This document shows, piece after piece, positions 16,283 through 24,726 of a DNA stretch of 35,669 nucleotides. Source of the stretch: UBA2882 sp045542735 (GTDB taxonomy: Bacteria > Bacillota > Clostridia > Lachnospirales > Lachnospiraceae); assembly GCA_045542735.1 (NCBI GenBank), contig JAZQLQ010000010.1, forward strand, positions 1 through 35,669. Direction: 5' to 3'. Every line of letters begins with the position of its first letter. Within the stretch, counting starts at the first letter, position 1. The notes beneath the pieces were generated by a model. It saw only the letters and a program-made list of their open reading frames with translations. It made no database searches and was not told where the DNA came from. Position numbers and translations under genes: made by a program.

Positions 16283-16318
16283 GGTGCCATAGTATTTCTT
16301 TTTATGGAGGATGAGATT

Positions 16319-17341
16319 ATGACATTTCAGGAAGTTATCTTGGCAGCAAGAGGCAACATGGGAGAATATTGTAAAGTTTGTAATGTATGTAACGGAAGAG
16401 CTTGTGGCAATCAGTTGCCGGGGCCGGGCTCTAAAGGGTTGGGAGATACAGCTATCCGCAATTTTGAGGATTGGCAGAAGATTCGCATCAATATGGATAC
16501 CTTGTGTGAAAACCGTAGCGTAGACACATCTGTGGAATTATTTGGTAAGAAATTCCGGATGCCGGTATTTGCGGGACCTGTTGGTGCAGTGAATATGCAT
16601 TATGGAGATAAATTTAATGATTTGCAATACAATAGCATTCTGGTAGAAGCATGTGCAGAAAACGGTATTGCAGCGTTTACCGGTGATGGTATGAATCCGC
16701 AGGTAGTGATTGCAGCTACAGAGGCAATCAAACAGGTAGACGGACTTGGTGTACCCACCATTAAGCCGTGGAGCAAAGAAGTGATTGATGAAAAAATGCA
16801 GATGGTAAAAGCATCCGGTGCTTTTGCTGTTGCTATGGATATTGATGCGGCGGGATTGCCTTTTTTGAAAAACTGTGAACCGCCGGCAGGAAGCAAAAGT
16901 GTGGATGAGTTAAAAGAAATCATCAGTGCCCATGAGGTTCCTTTTATTGTAAAAGGTATCATTACTGTAAAAGGTGCATTAAAGGCGAAAGAAGCCGGAG
17001 CATCGGCGATTGTGGTATCCAATCACGGAGGCCGCGTTTTGGATCAGTGTCCTTCAACTGCAGAGGTTTTACCGGAGATTGTAGCGGCATTAAAGGGCAG
17101 TGGAGTTAAAATTCTGGTAGATGGTGGTATCCGTAGTGGTGTGACAGTGTTTAAAGCCCTGGCAATGGGAGCAGATGGTGTTATTATAGCCAGACCTTTT
17201 GTAACAGCAGTTTACGGTGGAGAAAAAGAAGGTGTCAAAGCATATATTGACCAGATTGCAGCAGAGCTTGCAGACACCATGGCAATGTGCGGTGCAGCTA
17301 CCATTGATGAGATTACAGAGGATATGATCCGTATGCCTTAA
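16319..17341 (+). CDS. FMN-dependent alpha-hydroxy-acid oxidase/dehydrogenase with N-terminal Cys cluster
   Basis: Cytoplasmic flavoprotein of 340 residues in the glycolate/lactate oxidase family. The FMN-barrel motifs are clear: SNHGGRVLDQ with the catalytic-base histidine at 236, then LVDGGIRSGVTVFKALAMGA and DGVIIARPF binding the FMN phosphate. The N-terminus differs from standard members: four cysteines at 18, 21, 24 and 29 (CKVCNVCNGRACGN) suggest a metal or iron-sulfur site. The usual N-terminal active-site tyrosine is not evident. The substrate could be lactate or another 2-hydroxy acid. The start at 16319 has a ggagga site upstream; the longer frame begins inside the promoter. YbaK follows after 57 bases. 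Confidence 0.88.
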   Translation: MTFQEVILAARGNMGEYCKVCNVCNGRACGNQLPGPGSKGLGDTAIRNFEDWQKIRINMDTLCENRSVDTSVELFGKKFRMPVFAGPVGAVNMHYGDKFNDLQYNSILVEACAENGIAAFTGDGMNPQVVIAATEAIKQVDGLGVPTIKPWSKEVIDEKMQMVKASGAFAVAMDIDAAGLPFLKNCEPPAGSKSVDELKEIISAHEVPFIVKGIITVKGALKAKEAGASAIVVSNHGGRVLDQCPSTAEVLPEIVAALKGSGVKILVDGGIRSGVTVFKALAMGADGVIIARPFVTAVYGGEKEGVKAYIDQIAAELADTMAMCGAATIDEITEDMIRMP

Positions 17342-17398
17342 ATTGATAGGTGGCCGGATACAGCAATAGAGATACAATAAATAAATGGAGGCATACAG

Positions 17399-17878
17399 AT
17401 GTCAATTGAAGCAGTCAGAGCATATTTTGATACGTGGGGGATTGCAGACCGTATTTTGGAGCCGGAGCATTCCAGTGCTACCGTTGAGCTGGCAGCAGAG
17501 GCTTTAGGATGTGAGCCTGCAAGGATTGCCAAGAGTCTTTCTTTTCTTATCGGTGAAGAACCTATCATCATCGTAGTAAGCGGAGAGTCTAAGATTGATA
17601 ATAAAAGATATAAAGAACGCTTTGGAGCCAAGGCAAAAATGATTCCTTTTGATGAAGTGGAGTCTTATATAGGTCATGCACCGGGAGGGGTATGTCCCTT
17701 TGCGGTTAAGGAAGGAGTCAAGGTATATCTGGATGAATCCTTAAAGCGTTTTACAACTGTTTATCCGGCAGCAGGCAGTGGCAACAGTGCCATTGAAATG
17801 AATATGGAAGAGTTGGAAAAATATGCCATGTCTTCGGGATGGGTAGATGTGTGTAAATGTTGGCGAGAGGAAGAATGA
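17399..17878 (+). CDS. YbaK/EbsC-type aminoacyl-tRNA deacylase
   Basis: Protein of 159 residues matching the YbaK/ProX editing fold, which hydrolyses mischarged tRNA. The conserved lysine is in ARIAKSLSF (Lys45); the GHAPGGVCPF loop and the late AAGSGNSAIEMNMEEL complete the active-site pocket. Which aminoacyl-tRNA it edits (Cys-tRNA-Pro in the best studied case) cannot be told by eye. The start at 17399 follows tggaggcatacag. The stop overlaps the ATG of the LCP gene, implying coupled translation. Confidence 0.93.
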   Translation: MSIEAVRAYFDTWGIADRILEPEHSSATVELAAEALGCEPARIAKSLSFLIGEEPIIIVVSGESKIDNKRYKERFGAKAKMIPFDEVESYIGHAPGGVCPFAVKEGVKVYLDESLKRFTTVYPAAGSGNSAIEMNMEELEKYAMSSGWVDVCKCWREEE

Positions 17879-19200
17879 TGGATAATAATAAAAGATTAGA
17901 AGGGGAAGAGATACAAAAAGGTCTGGAAAGTTTTCTGGATCAGGAGTTGGATATGACTTTGGCGCCACCGGAGCCAAAACCGGTATTACAGGATCCGATT
18001 GTATATAGCAAACAGGAATTGGATTTATCCATGGCGAATAGTACGGCGTCTGCTAACAAAGTAATACTCACCAAGAAACAAACGGTAGATAAAAAACAGA
18101 CAACAAAAACAGCATCAAAAAAGAAAGACAGACAGCAGGAGCAAGAGGCAAAGCCTCGCCCTAAGAACGAAAAAGTGAAAAAAGAAAAATCTGAAAAAGG
18201 AAAAAACAAAAAAGTTAAGACAACAAAGACAAAGCAGAAAAGAAATGAAAAAGCAAAGAAGAAAAAGAATCGCTTTTTCAAGTTTGTTGCGATTTTATCT
18301 GTTCTGTTTTTGATTGGTTTTGTGGGATTATATATACTGGTTGGCAGTGTCTATTCCAAGATGAATTATAAAGAGATTGAGAGTGTGTCAAGAGAATCCA
18401 TGAAAGAGGATGGTGTTATCAACATACTTTTAATTGGTAATGATTCCCGTAGTGAAGGAGAAGATGGAAGGTCTGATGCGATGATTTTGGTATCTATCAG
18501 TGATAAGACCAAGACTATTACTATGACATCTCTGCTTCGTGATATGTATGTGGAGATACCGGGACATGATGGAAATCGTCTGAATGCGGCATATTCCTAT
18601 GGCGGACCGGAGCTTTTGATGGAAACCATAGAATATAATTTTGATATTCCCGTGCATCGGTATGCATTGGTAAATTTCCAGGCATTTGCCAATCTGGTAG
18701 ATGCGGTTGGTGGTGTTGATCTTGAGTTGACCAATGACGAGGTACAATATGTCAATGGTTATCTGATGGAATACAACCAATTGGAAGGACGTGATCTGGC
18801 AACGGATTTCCTGGATCCTTCCTTGAGTGGAATGATTCATTTAAATGGACCGCAAGCCTTGGCATACACCAGAAACCGTTACATCGGTACGGATTTCGGC
18901 CGAACCGAGAGACAGCGTAAAGTATTGGGTGAAGTCTTTGGTAAGTTACCGGGTGCCGTAGTGACCAACGGTGGAGATGTGGTTGACGGATTATTCCCCA
19001 ATTTAACAACCAATTTAGAACAGGGCGAATGTTTTAATATAGCTTTAAATGGGTGGAAAATCGTTGGCTATGACATGGTACAGCAGGCTGTTCCCGTGGA
19101 AGGAACCTATTCCAATGCCAATATCCGTGGGATGGCAGTGTTGGAAGTAGATTTTGAGGCCAACAAAGCCTTTTTACAGGAAACTTTATATGGTAATTAG
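17875..19200 (+). CDS. LytR-CpsA-Psr (LCP) family cell-wall glycopolymer ligase
   Basis: Membrane enzyme of 441 residues, predicted to transfer undecaprenyl-linked glycopolymers to peptidoglycan outside the cell. A cytoplasmic head carries a very Lys-rich stretch (~66-132). One membrane helix lies at ~136-158, then the extracellular LCP domain from ~180: ILLIGNDSRSEGEDGRSDA, with Arg192, Arg199 and Asp201, then LLRDMYVEIPG (Arg222) and the distal AYTRNRYIGTDFGRTERQRK. These charged residues bind Mg and pyrophosphate in the family. The ATG at 17875 overlaps the YbaK stop; gagagg lies upstream. The amidase gene follows after nine bases. Confidence 0.93.
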   Translation: MMDNNKRLEGEEIQKGLESFLDQELDMTLAPPEPKPVLQDPIVYSKQELDLSMANSTASANKVILTKKQTVDKKQTTKTASKKKDRQQEQEAKPRPKNEKVKKEKSEKGKNKKVKTTKTKQKRNEKAKKKKNRFFKFVAILSVLFLIGFVGLYILVGSVYSKMNYKEIESVSRESMKEDGVINILLIGNDSRSEGEDGRSDAMILVSISDKTKTITMTSLLRDMYVEIPGHDGNRLNAAYSYGGPELLMETIEYNFDIPVHRYALVNFQAFANLVDAVGGVDLELTNDEVQYVNGYLMEYNQLEGRDLATDFLDPSLSGMIHLNGPQALAYTRNRYIGTDFGRTERQRKVLGEVFGKLPGAVVTNGGDVVDGLFPNLTTNLEQGECFNIALNGWKIVGYDMVQQAVPVEGTYSNANIRGMAVLEVDFEANKAFLQETLYGN

Positions 19201-19209
19201 GAGAAAATT

Positions 19210-20178
19210 ATGAAAAGAAGAAATATGGTCTATGTACTTTTAATGCTGATGCTGACTGCTATGTTATGCGGATGTGGTAAAGACAATGTCAGTGGTGATG
19301 TTGCGGTTGTTGAAGGTGCAGATGAAGATGTGGCAGCAGTTGAAAATGCCGGACAAGATACAGAAGACTTGGCAGAAAGTACAACAGATACACAGGAAGA
19401 ATCGGTAGAGGATACGGTGACAGTAGTGCCTACGGAACAGGATGCATCCGAGGCAGAAGAGACCGATGCTGCAGAAGAGCTGGCAGATGCAGAAAATGCA
19501 GATGAGGAGTATATAGAGCAAGAAAATGAAGCACAGACTAATACCGGTAACGGAATTCTGATTGCTATCGACCCCGGACATCAGGGAAAGGGGAATAGCG
19601 AAAAGGAGCCCATCGGTCCCGGAGCTGCTGAGACAAAGGCAAAAGTGGCAAGTGGAACAAGCGGAGTTGCCAGTGGTGTGCCGGAGTATCAGTTGACGTT
19701 GGATGTATCATTAAAGTTAAGGGATGAGTTACAGGCCAGAGGTTATCAGGTATATATGATTCGTGAGACCAATGATGTCAACATCAGCAATGCTGAGCGT
19801 GCAACGGCAGCAGCCAATGCCGGAGCGGACATTTTTATCCGTATCCATGCCAATGGATCAGAAAATCAGTCAGTAACCGGTATTATGACTATTTGTCCCA
19901 CACCACAAAATCCCTATTGTAGTAATATTTATTCTGACAGCAGGGCGTTATCGGATGCGGTATTAAACAATATGCTTACCCAGACCGGAGCAGCAAGTAA
20001 AGGTGTATGGGAAACCGACACCATGAGCGGTATTAATTGGTGCACCATTCCGGTTACCATCGTTGAAATGGGATTTATGAGTAATCCCACAGAAGATGCT
20101 CTGATGCAGACGTCGGATTATCAGTATAAACTGGTAAAAGGAATGGCAGATGGCATTGATGCGTATTATGCGCGGTAG
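19210..20178 (+). CDS. N-acetylmuramoyl-L-alanine amidase (Amidase_3), lipoprotein
   Basis: Exported peptidoglycan hydrolase of 322 residues that should cut the MurNAc-L-Ala bond. The N-terminus is a lipoprotein signal with lipobox LCGC (Cys22). A strongly acidic linker spans ~23-112. The Amidase_3 domain follows with zinc ligands His124 (DPGHQG), Glu159 (VPEYQLTLD) and His213 (RIHANG) and catalytic Glu286 (IVEMGFMSN). All key residues are present. It is the last gene of a likely operon with the LCP ligase, so both act on the cell wall. A terminator follows 10 bases after the stop. Confidence 0.94.
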   Translation: MKRRNMVYVLLMLMLTAMLCGCGKDNVSGDVAVVEGADEDVAAVENAGQDTEDLAESTTDTQEESVEDTVTVVPTEQDASEAEETDAAEELADAENADEEYIEQENEAQTNTGNGILIAIDPGHQGKGNSEKEPIGPGAAETKAKVASGTSGVASGVPEYQLTLDVSLKLRDELQARGYQVYMIRETNDVNISNAERATAAANAGADIFIRIHANGSENQSVTGIMTICPTPQNPYCSNIYSDSRALSDAVLNNMLTQTGAASKGVWETDTMSGINWCTIPVTIVEMGFMSNPTEDALMQTSDYQYKLVKGMADGIDAYYAR

Positions 20179-20188
20179 AGAGGTTCAA

Positions 20189-20229
20189 AACAGCTTTCAA
20201 CAGAAAATTCAGTTGGAAGCTGTTTTTTT
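20189..20229 (+). terminator. Terminator after the amidase gene
   Basis: Arms 20189-20201 and 20212-20224 pair over 13 bp (one G-T) with a 10-base loop, followed by T residues to 20229. Confidence 0.9.
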
Positions 20230-20239
20230 ATTTTTTATG

Positions 20240-20268
20240 TTGACAGAAAAGAAATATCATGTTATCTT
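20240..20268 (+). promoter_or_regulatory. Promoter of the ytr-like operon
   Basis: A perfect -35 TTGACA (20240-20245), 17-base spacer, and TATCTT (20263-20268). Confidence 0.8.
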
Positions 20269-20269
20269 G

Positions 20270-20294
20270 AGTGTACTAACACAGATAGTACACA
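20270..20294 (+). promoter_or_regulatory. YtrA-type operator
   Basis: GTGTACTA (20271-20278) and TAGTACAC (20286-20293) form a perfect 8-bp inverted repeat around seven bases. Read as AGTGTA, 13 bases, TACACA, it fits the B. subtilis YtrA operator pattern (AGTGTA-N13-TACACT) at all but the last base. It sits just after the -10, covering the transcription start, as expected for autorepression. Confidence 0.82.
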
Positions 20295-20328
20295 GAGAAC
20301 AATACATATAACAGAAGGAGAAATGAGT

Positions 20329-20706
20329 ATGATTTGGATTGATTATACCGATGCCACTCCCATTTATGAACAGATTGTAAGTAAATACAAAAATCTCATT
20401 GTAAAGGGTGCGCTTATGCCTAATGAAAAGATGCCATCGGTCCGGAATCTTGCCATGGACTTATCCATTAATCCCAATACGATTCAAAAAGCATATGCAG
20501 AGTTGGAACGGCAGGGATTTATCTATACAGTCAAAGGCAGAGGCAATTTTGTTGCGGACAATGCAGGACTAAAAGATGTGAAGGCTCAGGAAATTCTGCA
20601 AAAACTGGATGCAGTCATGAAAGAGGCAGAGGAAGCAGGTGTAGAGCTTTCGGTGTTAAGGGAATATTTGGAAAAAAGTGTAAAAGAAGGAGGACAACGG
20701 ACATGA
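20329..20706 (+). CDS. GntR family regulator, YtrA subfamily
   Basis: Repressor of 125 residues. A winged HTH of the GntR type fills the first ~75 residues (TPIYEQIVSKYKNLIVKGAL, then MPSVRNLAMDLSINPNTIQK and AYAELERQGFIYTVKGRGNF). A short C-terminal helical tail (~80-125), rather than a large effector domain, defines the YtrA subfamily. Such repressors control the ABC genes behind them, often in response to cell-wall antibiotics. The ATG at 20329 is preferred to 20323 because aaggag lies eight bases before it but only two before the other. Its stop overlaps the ATPase start by four bases. The operator at 20270 supports autoregulation. Confidence 0.92.
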   Translation: MIWIDYTDATPIYEQIVSKYKNLIVKGALMPNEKMPSVRNLAMDLSINPNTIQKAYAELERQGFIYTVKGRGNFVADNAGLKDVKAQEILQKLDAVMKEAEEAGVELSVLREYLEKSVKEGGQRT

Positions 20707-21611
20707 TTACGGTAAAGAATGTTACCAAAAAATTTGATCAGTACGTTGCAGTTGATCAGATCGATTTTGAGATGAAGGAAGGCATGGTTTTTGGATTGAT
20801 TGGAACTAACGGAGCGGGTAAATCTACATTGCTTCGTATGATTAGCGGTGTAACCAAAGCAGATGCCGGTGAAATATGTGTGGATGAATTACCGGTATAT
20901 GATAATCCCAAAGCAAAAGAGAAAATTTTTCTCATAGCGGATGAACCCTATTTCTTCGCTCATTCCAATGCGGTGGAAATGGAGAGATACTATTCCATGG
21001 TTTATCCACAGTTTGATAAAGAGGAGTTCTATACATTGATTACCCAATTCGGATTGGATGCAAAGCGCAAAATAGCCACCTATTCCAAAGGTATGAAAAA
21101 GCAGTTGGCATTTATTTGCGGATTGGCAGCAAAAACAGACTATTTACTTTGTGATGAGACTTTTGATGGTTTGGATCCGGTGATGCGTCAGGCAATCAAA
21201 AGTATTTTAGCACGCGAGATTGGAGAAAGAGGTCTGACACCCATCATTGCTTCCCATAATTTGCGTGAGTTGGAAGATATTTGTGATACCGTAGGTTTAC
21301 TACATAAGGGTGGCGTATTATTGTCCAAAGATTTGGATGAAATGAAATGTAATATCCAGAAGGTACAATGTGTCTTCAAGGATGAGGCAGAGATGGAAAA
21401 AGCACTTTCTATTTGTCAGGTTATGAAGACAGAGCAGAGAGGCTCTTTGTGTACCTTTACCATTCGAGGTGAAAAGAATGAAGTGATGCAGAAGTTTAAT
21501 TCTTTAGCGACAGTTTTCTGTGAAGTGCTTCCTTTAAGTTTGGAAGAGATATTTATCAGTGAAACGGAGGTAGTAGGATATGACATCAAAAAACTCATTT
21601 TGGAAGTTTAG
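20703..21611 (+). CDS. ABC transporter ATP-binding protein (YtrB-like)
   Basis: ATPase of 302 residues. Walker A is GTNGAGKST (34-42), the signature motif is the variant YSKGMKKQ, Walker B is YLLCDETFDGLD, and the H-loop is in SHNLRELEDICDTVG. The SKGM signature in place of SGGQ is common in this bacteriocin/YtrB-type group. The start overlaps the regulator gene by four bases with gaaggagga upstream, and the end overlaps the permease gene by 32 bases, so the three are translated as a unit. Confidence 0.93.
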   Translation: MITVKNVTKKFDQYVAVDQIDFEMKEGMVFGLIGTNGAGKSTLLRMISGVTKADAGEICVDELPVYDNPKAKEKIFLIADEPYFFAHSNAVEMERYYSMVYPQFDKEEFYTLITQFGLDAKRKIATYSKGMKKQLAFICGLAAKTDYLLCDETFDGLDPVMRQAIKSILAREIGERGLTPIIASHNLRELEDICDTVGLLHKGGVLLSKDLDEMKCNIQKVQCVFKDEAEMEKALSICQVMKTEQRGSLCTFTIRGEKNEVMQKFNSLATVFCEVLPLSLEEIFISETEVVGYDIKKLILEV

Positions 21612-23760
21612 TATATGGAATTTAAAGAAAAGAACCTGGACCTTTGCACTGTGTGCTGTTATTTGGTTTTTTGCATTGGTAGTGCCTATGTTTATGGAAA
21701 CACAGCATATAGTTGCCGGCCTGGTAGGGTACGCAGGAACAGATATAACTTGGCAACAACAGATGTTGATTAATACCTTTATGTCAGGTGGCGGCGGGCA
21801 CGCTTTTCTCGCAATTCTATTGGCTATCTTTTTGGGTGTACAGGGATTTTCCTGGAATAATCACCAACAGAAAGTGGATATGTATAAATCTGTACCCATC
21901 AAAGCCGCTGCACGTTTTTGGTATATCAATGGCAACAGTTTGTTGATTTTTGCTGTTACCTATGGCTGTGGTTTGATTTTAGCAAACGCGATTGCCGTTT
22001 TTTCGGGTTTGTGGTGTAGTGCATTTTTATATGCTGCGCTTTATTCCTTCTTTATACATATGCTGTTGTTTGTAGCTGTTTATTTTGTGGTTATTATTGC
22101 CCAGCATTTGACAGGGAATGTGATTTTGGCAGTTATGGGCTCTGCGATTTTGATTTTTATTGAAGCTGCATGTCAGTTGATGGTGGAAGGGTTTAAAAAT
22201 ATCTTTTTTGACACTTATACAGGTAGCGATTCCTACGTTGTGGTAGAAGAAGGAATTCTCTCACCGTTTGGACCTTTTTTAAAAGCCTATAAGACTGTGT
22301 CGATGCAAGAGAGAGGATTTGCGGATGTGACGGGATATGCAGATGCATGGTTGCCTATTTTACTCCTAATCGTTCACATTGTAATATATGGCAGTGTGGC
22401 TTACGTGCTGTATCAAAAACGTCCGGCGCAAACAGGAGGTAAAACCATTATCTTCAACAAGACAAAACCTGTAATTAAAGGTGTGTTGTTAGTAGTAGGA
22501 AGTTTATACTTTGGCGGACTGATGATGGTCATTGGTGGCTATGATACGCTGGGATATGGTATTTTTGGCATTATCTGCGGATTAGTAATCTTCCATGCAA
22601 TTCTGCAAAGTATTATGAATGGCGGATTTAAGGAAATCCTAAAAGGTAAAATTGGATTGCTGGTGTCTGCAGTAGTAGCATTTGGCATTTACTTTGGCTT
22701 TGCTTTTGACATTACCGGTTATGACACCTATTTGCCTGACGTGAATGACGTGGAAAGTTATGCATTTATTCGTTCTAATGATTGGGTATATGATGTTTAC
22801 AATGAGACAGGTGAATATGTATCAACGGAAGACTATCTGATGGAACATATGGCAATTACCGATACGGCATCCAAGGAAGCATTATTAAATATGATAGGTA
22901 CTGCTATGGAAGAGAATGATTATTGCACCTGGGACTATGGACAGCAGGAAATGTCACAGGAGCGTGTTACAGTTGTGTATCGACTGAAAAATGGCAAGAG
23001 CGAGGAACGCAGTTATATATTGCGTGTGGGAGATGTGAGAAATTTCTGGGCCAAGTATTACGAACTTCCCCAATATAAAGAATTGATATATTCTATATAC
23101 AGAGATGGTGTGAAAGAGGCAATGGCAAATACGGATTATCAGACAAGTTTGCATTATCATGTGTATGGAACCAAACAAAGTGATGACAATGCGTGGACGG
23201 AAGAGATCTATATGCCTATATATGAAGCACTGTGTGAAGATGTTATGTCACGTAGTGCAGAGATGGTTTTAAATGAAGCACCTATGGGATGTGTTTATCT
23301 GGAGGTACGTGATCGGAATACCACAGTATGCGATTTAAGAATCCCTGTATATGCAAGTGATGTGCAAACAGTTGCCTTATTAAAAGAATATGGATGGTAT
23401 CAGGAATCCGGCATTCGGGCAGAGGAGGTTATGACGCTTACGGTATCACAAGAATTTGAAGTGGATAATGAATATGGATATGACTATGACTATGACTATA
23501 AGCTTTTGGAAATTTCTACGGATGAGGATTATTTCGAAGAACTTGTAGATGCATTAGTTCTCACTGAAGCTTCTGAGCATGTGATTGACCATGATGCATA
23601 TACGAAACCGGGTTATTATGCAGATGTTAATGTACATGTGGATGGTATGACTTATACCTATTCCTGTTACTTTGACAGAAATAAGTTTCCGGAGGAATTG
23701 GAAAAAGCCTTTGAGGATGTAATCCCGGAAAGTGAGAAAAATCCGGATATGTACTATTGA
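21580..23760 (+). CDS. ABC permease with large extracellular C-terminal domain
   Basis: Membrane subunit of 726 residues partnering the YtrB-like ATPase. About eight helices lie in the first ~390 residues (for example FALCAVIWFFALVVPMFMET and FLAILLAIFLGVQGFSW near the N-terminus, IYFGFAFDITGYDTYLP at the end). The remaining ~330 residues are acidic, Tyr-rich and probably outside the cell; I recall this layout from permeases annotated with DUF6449, but cannot confirm the domain. A low-complexity stretch YGYDYDYDYDYK occurs late in the protein. The start at 21580 has ggaggtag upstream and overlaps the ATPase gene. Its length is well above that of simple ABC-2 permeases. Substrate unknown; cell-wall stress response is the analogy from YtrA systems. 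Confidence 0.85.
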   Translation: MTSKNSFWKFSIWNLKKRTWTFALCAVIWFFALVVPMFMETQHIVAGLVGYAGTDITWQQQMLINTFMSGGGGHAFLAILLAIFLGVQGFSWNNHQQKVDMYKSVPIKAAARFWYINGNSLLIFAVTYGCGLILANAIAVFSGLWCSAFLYAALYSFFIHMLLFVAVYFVVIIAQHLTGNVILAVMGSAILIFIEAACQLMVEGFKNIFFDTYTGSDSYVVVEEGILSPFGPFLKAYKTVSMQERGFADVTGYADAWLPILLLIVHIVIYGSVAYVLYQKRPAQTGGKTIIFNKTKPVIKGVLLVVGSLYFGGLMMVIGGYDTLGYGIFGIICGLVIFHAILQSIMNGGFKEILKGKIGLLVSAVVAFGIYFGFAFDITGYDTYLPDVNDVESYAFIRSNDWVYDVYNETGEYVSTEDYLMEHMAITDTASKEALLNMIGTAMEENDYCTWDYGQQEMSQERVTVVYRLKNGKSEERSYILRVGDVRNFWAKYYELPQYKELIYSIYRDGVKEAMANTDYQTSLHYHVYGTKQSDDNAWTEEIYMPIYEALCEDVMSRSAEMVLNEAPMGCVYLEVRDRNTTVCDLRIPVYASDVQTVALLKEYGWYQESGIRAEEVMTLTVSQEFEVDNEYGYDYDYDYKLLEISTDEDYFEELVDALVLTEASEHVIDHDAYTKPGYYADVNVHVDGMTYTYSCYFDRNKFPEELEKAFEDVIPESEKNPDMYY

Positions 23761-23781
23761 GAAAATTAAATAAATACAAAG

Positions 23782-23820
23782 AAAAAGATGTCAGCTTGTA
23801 TTGAACTGACATCTTTTTTT
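23782..23820. terminator. Bidirectional terminator between convergent genes
   Basis: AAAAAGATGTCAG (23782-23794) pairs with CTGACATCTTTTT (23806-23818), 13 bp, 11-base loop. T residues follow on the plus strand and the left A tract gives a T tract on the minus strand, so it can serve both genes. Confidence 0.9.
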
Positions 23821-23824
23821 ATAT

Positions 23825-24688
23825 CTATTCTTTACTCCAACGGCCGCTGGCTCCACAGGGGAGTACCAGACCGTTTGAACTGACGGGCAGACCGATTTCT
23901 TCTGCGTCTACATTACCGCCGAATTTGCTGACAATTGCCGTGTTAATCATATAGGACAATACTGCCGGCTGCAAACCGGTGGTATAAGAATTGATTAAAA
24001 AGAAAATGGAATCTTTTTTTAATAACTTGGCAGTCAATTCAATAAAGGGATAAATGGATTCTTCTATTTTCCAGATTTCACCCTTGGGGCCTCTTCCGTA
24101 GGAAGGCGGGTCCATGATAATACCGTCGTAGGTGTTGCCTCTGCGGATTTCACGTTCTACAAATTTGACACAGTCATCCACCAGCCAACGGATAGGTGCG
24201 TCCGAAAGACCACTGGAGATAGCATTTTCTTTTGCCCAACTTACCATTCCCTTAGATGCATCCACGTGAGTAACTGCGGCTCCGGCCTTTGCGGCAGAGA
24301 TGGTTGCTCCACCGGTATAGGCAAACAGATTTAGTACTTTCACAGGGCGTCCTGCATTTTTTATTTTCTCGGCACACCAGTCCCAGTTTACTGCCTGCTC
24401 GGGAAAAAGACCGGTATGTTTAAAACTAAAAGGCTTTAAGTGGAAGGTTAAATCACGATACTGAATGGTCCATTCTTCGGGAAGATTGCGAAATTCCCAT
24501 TCGCCGCCGCCTTTGCTGCTACGGTGATAGTGTCCGTTTTTCTTTTTCCATGCCGGATTATTATGTCCGGTGTCCCAAATAACCTGAGGGTCGGGACGAA
24601 CCAATATATAATCACCCCAGCGTTCACATTTTTCGCCGGAGCAGGTATCGATGACTTCATAATCCTTCCATTGATCTGCAATCCACAT
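23825..24688 (-). CDS. Class I SAM-dependent methyltransferase, RlmI/RlmK-like
   Basis: Methyltransferase of 287 residues. The SAM-binding motif I is KVLNLFAYTGGATISAAKAG, the acidic motif II is THVDASKGMVSWAKENA, and the catalytic motif is MDPPSYGRGPKGE. The preceding FSFKHTGLFPEQAVNWDW is typical of the RlmI-related family that methylates cytosine or guanine in 23S rRNA. This member lacks an N-terminal PUA domain. An rRNA target is likely but unproven. A gaggag-type site (aggagg) precedes the start. It lies 38 bases after the DUF2752 gene on the same strand. Confidence 0.88.
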   Translation of the reverse strand: MWIADQWKDYEVIDTCSGEKCERWGDYILVRPDPQVIWDTGHNNPAWKKKNGHYHRSSKGGGEWEFRNLPEEWTIQYRDLTFHLKPFSFKHTGLFPEQAVNWDWCAEKIKNAGRPVKVLNLFAYTGGATISAAKAGAAVTHVDASKGMVSWAKENAISSGLSDAPIRWLVDDCVKFVEREIRRGNTYDGIIMDPPSYGRGPKGEIWKIEESIYPFIELTAKLLKKDSIFFLINSYTTGLQPAVLSYMINTAIVSKFGGNVDAEEIGLPVSSNGLVLPCGASGRWSKE

Positions 24689-24726
24689 AGTAGTTTCCTC
24701 CTATTTATAATATAATAAGAAATATT

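Noticed and set aside
16192..16318. yybP-ykoY manganese riboswitch before mntP
   Set aside because: The predicted leader is only ~16 bases and no aptamer-like sequence is present between the divergent genes.
18130..18280. A-rich stretch that could be foreign or repetitive DNA
   Set aside because: It encodes the Lys-rich cytoplasmic head of the LCP protein in frame and needs no other explanation.
23470..23510. Three-fold tatgac repeat as a phase-variable microsatellite
   Set aside because: The unit is a multiple of three and the copy number is low, so it would change length of the Tyr-Asp run without switching the gene off.
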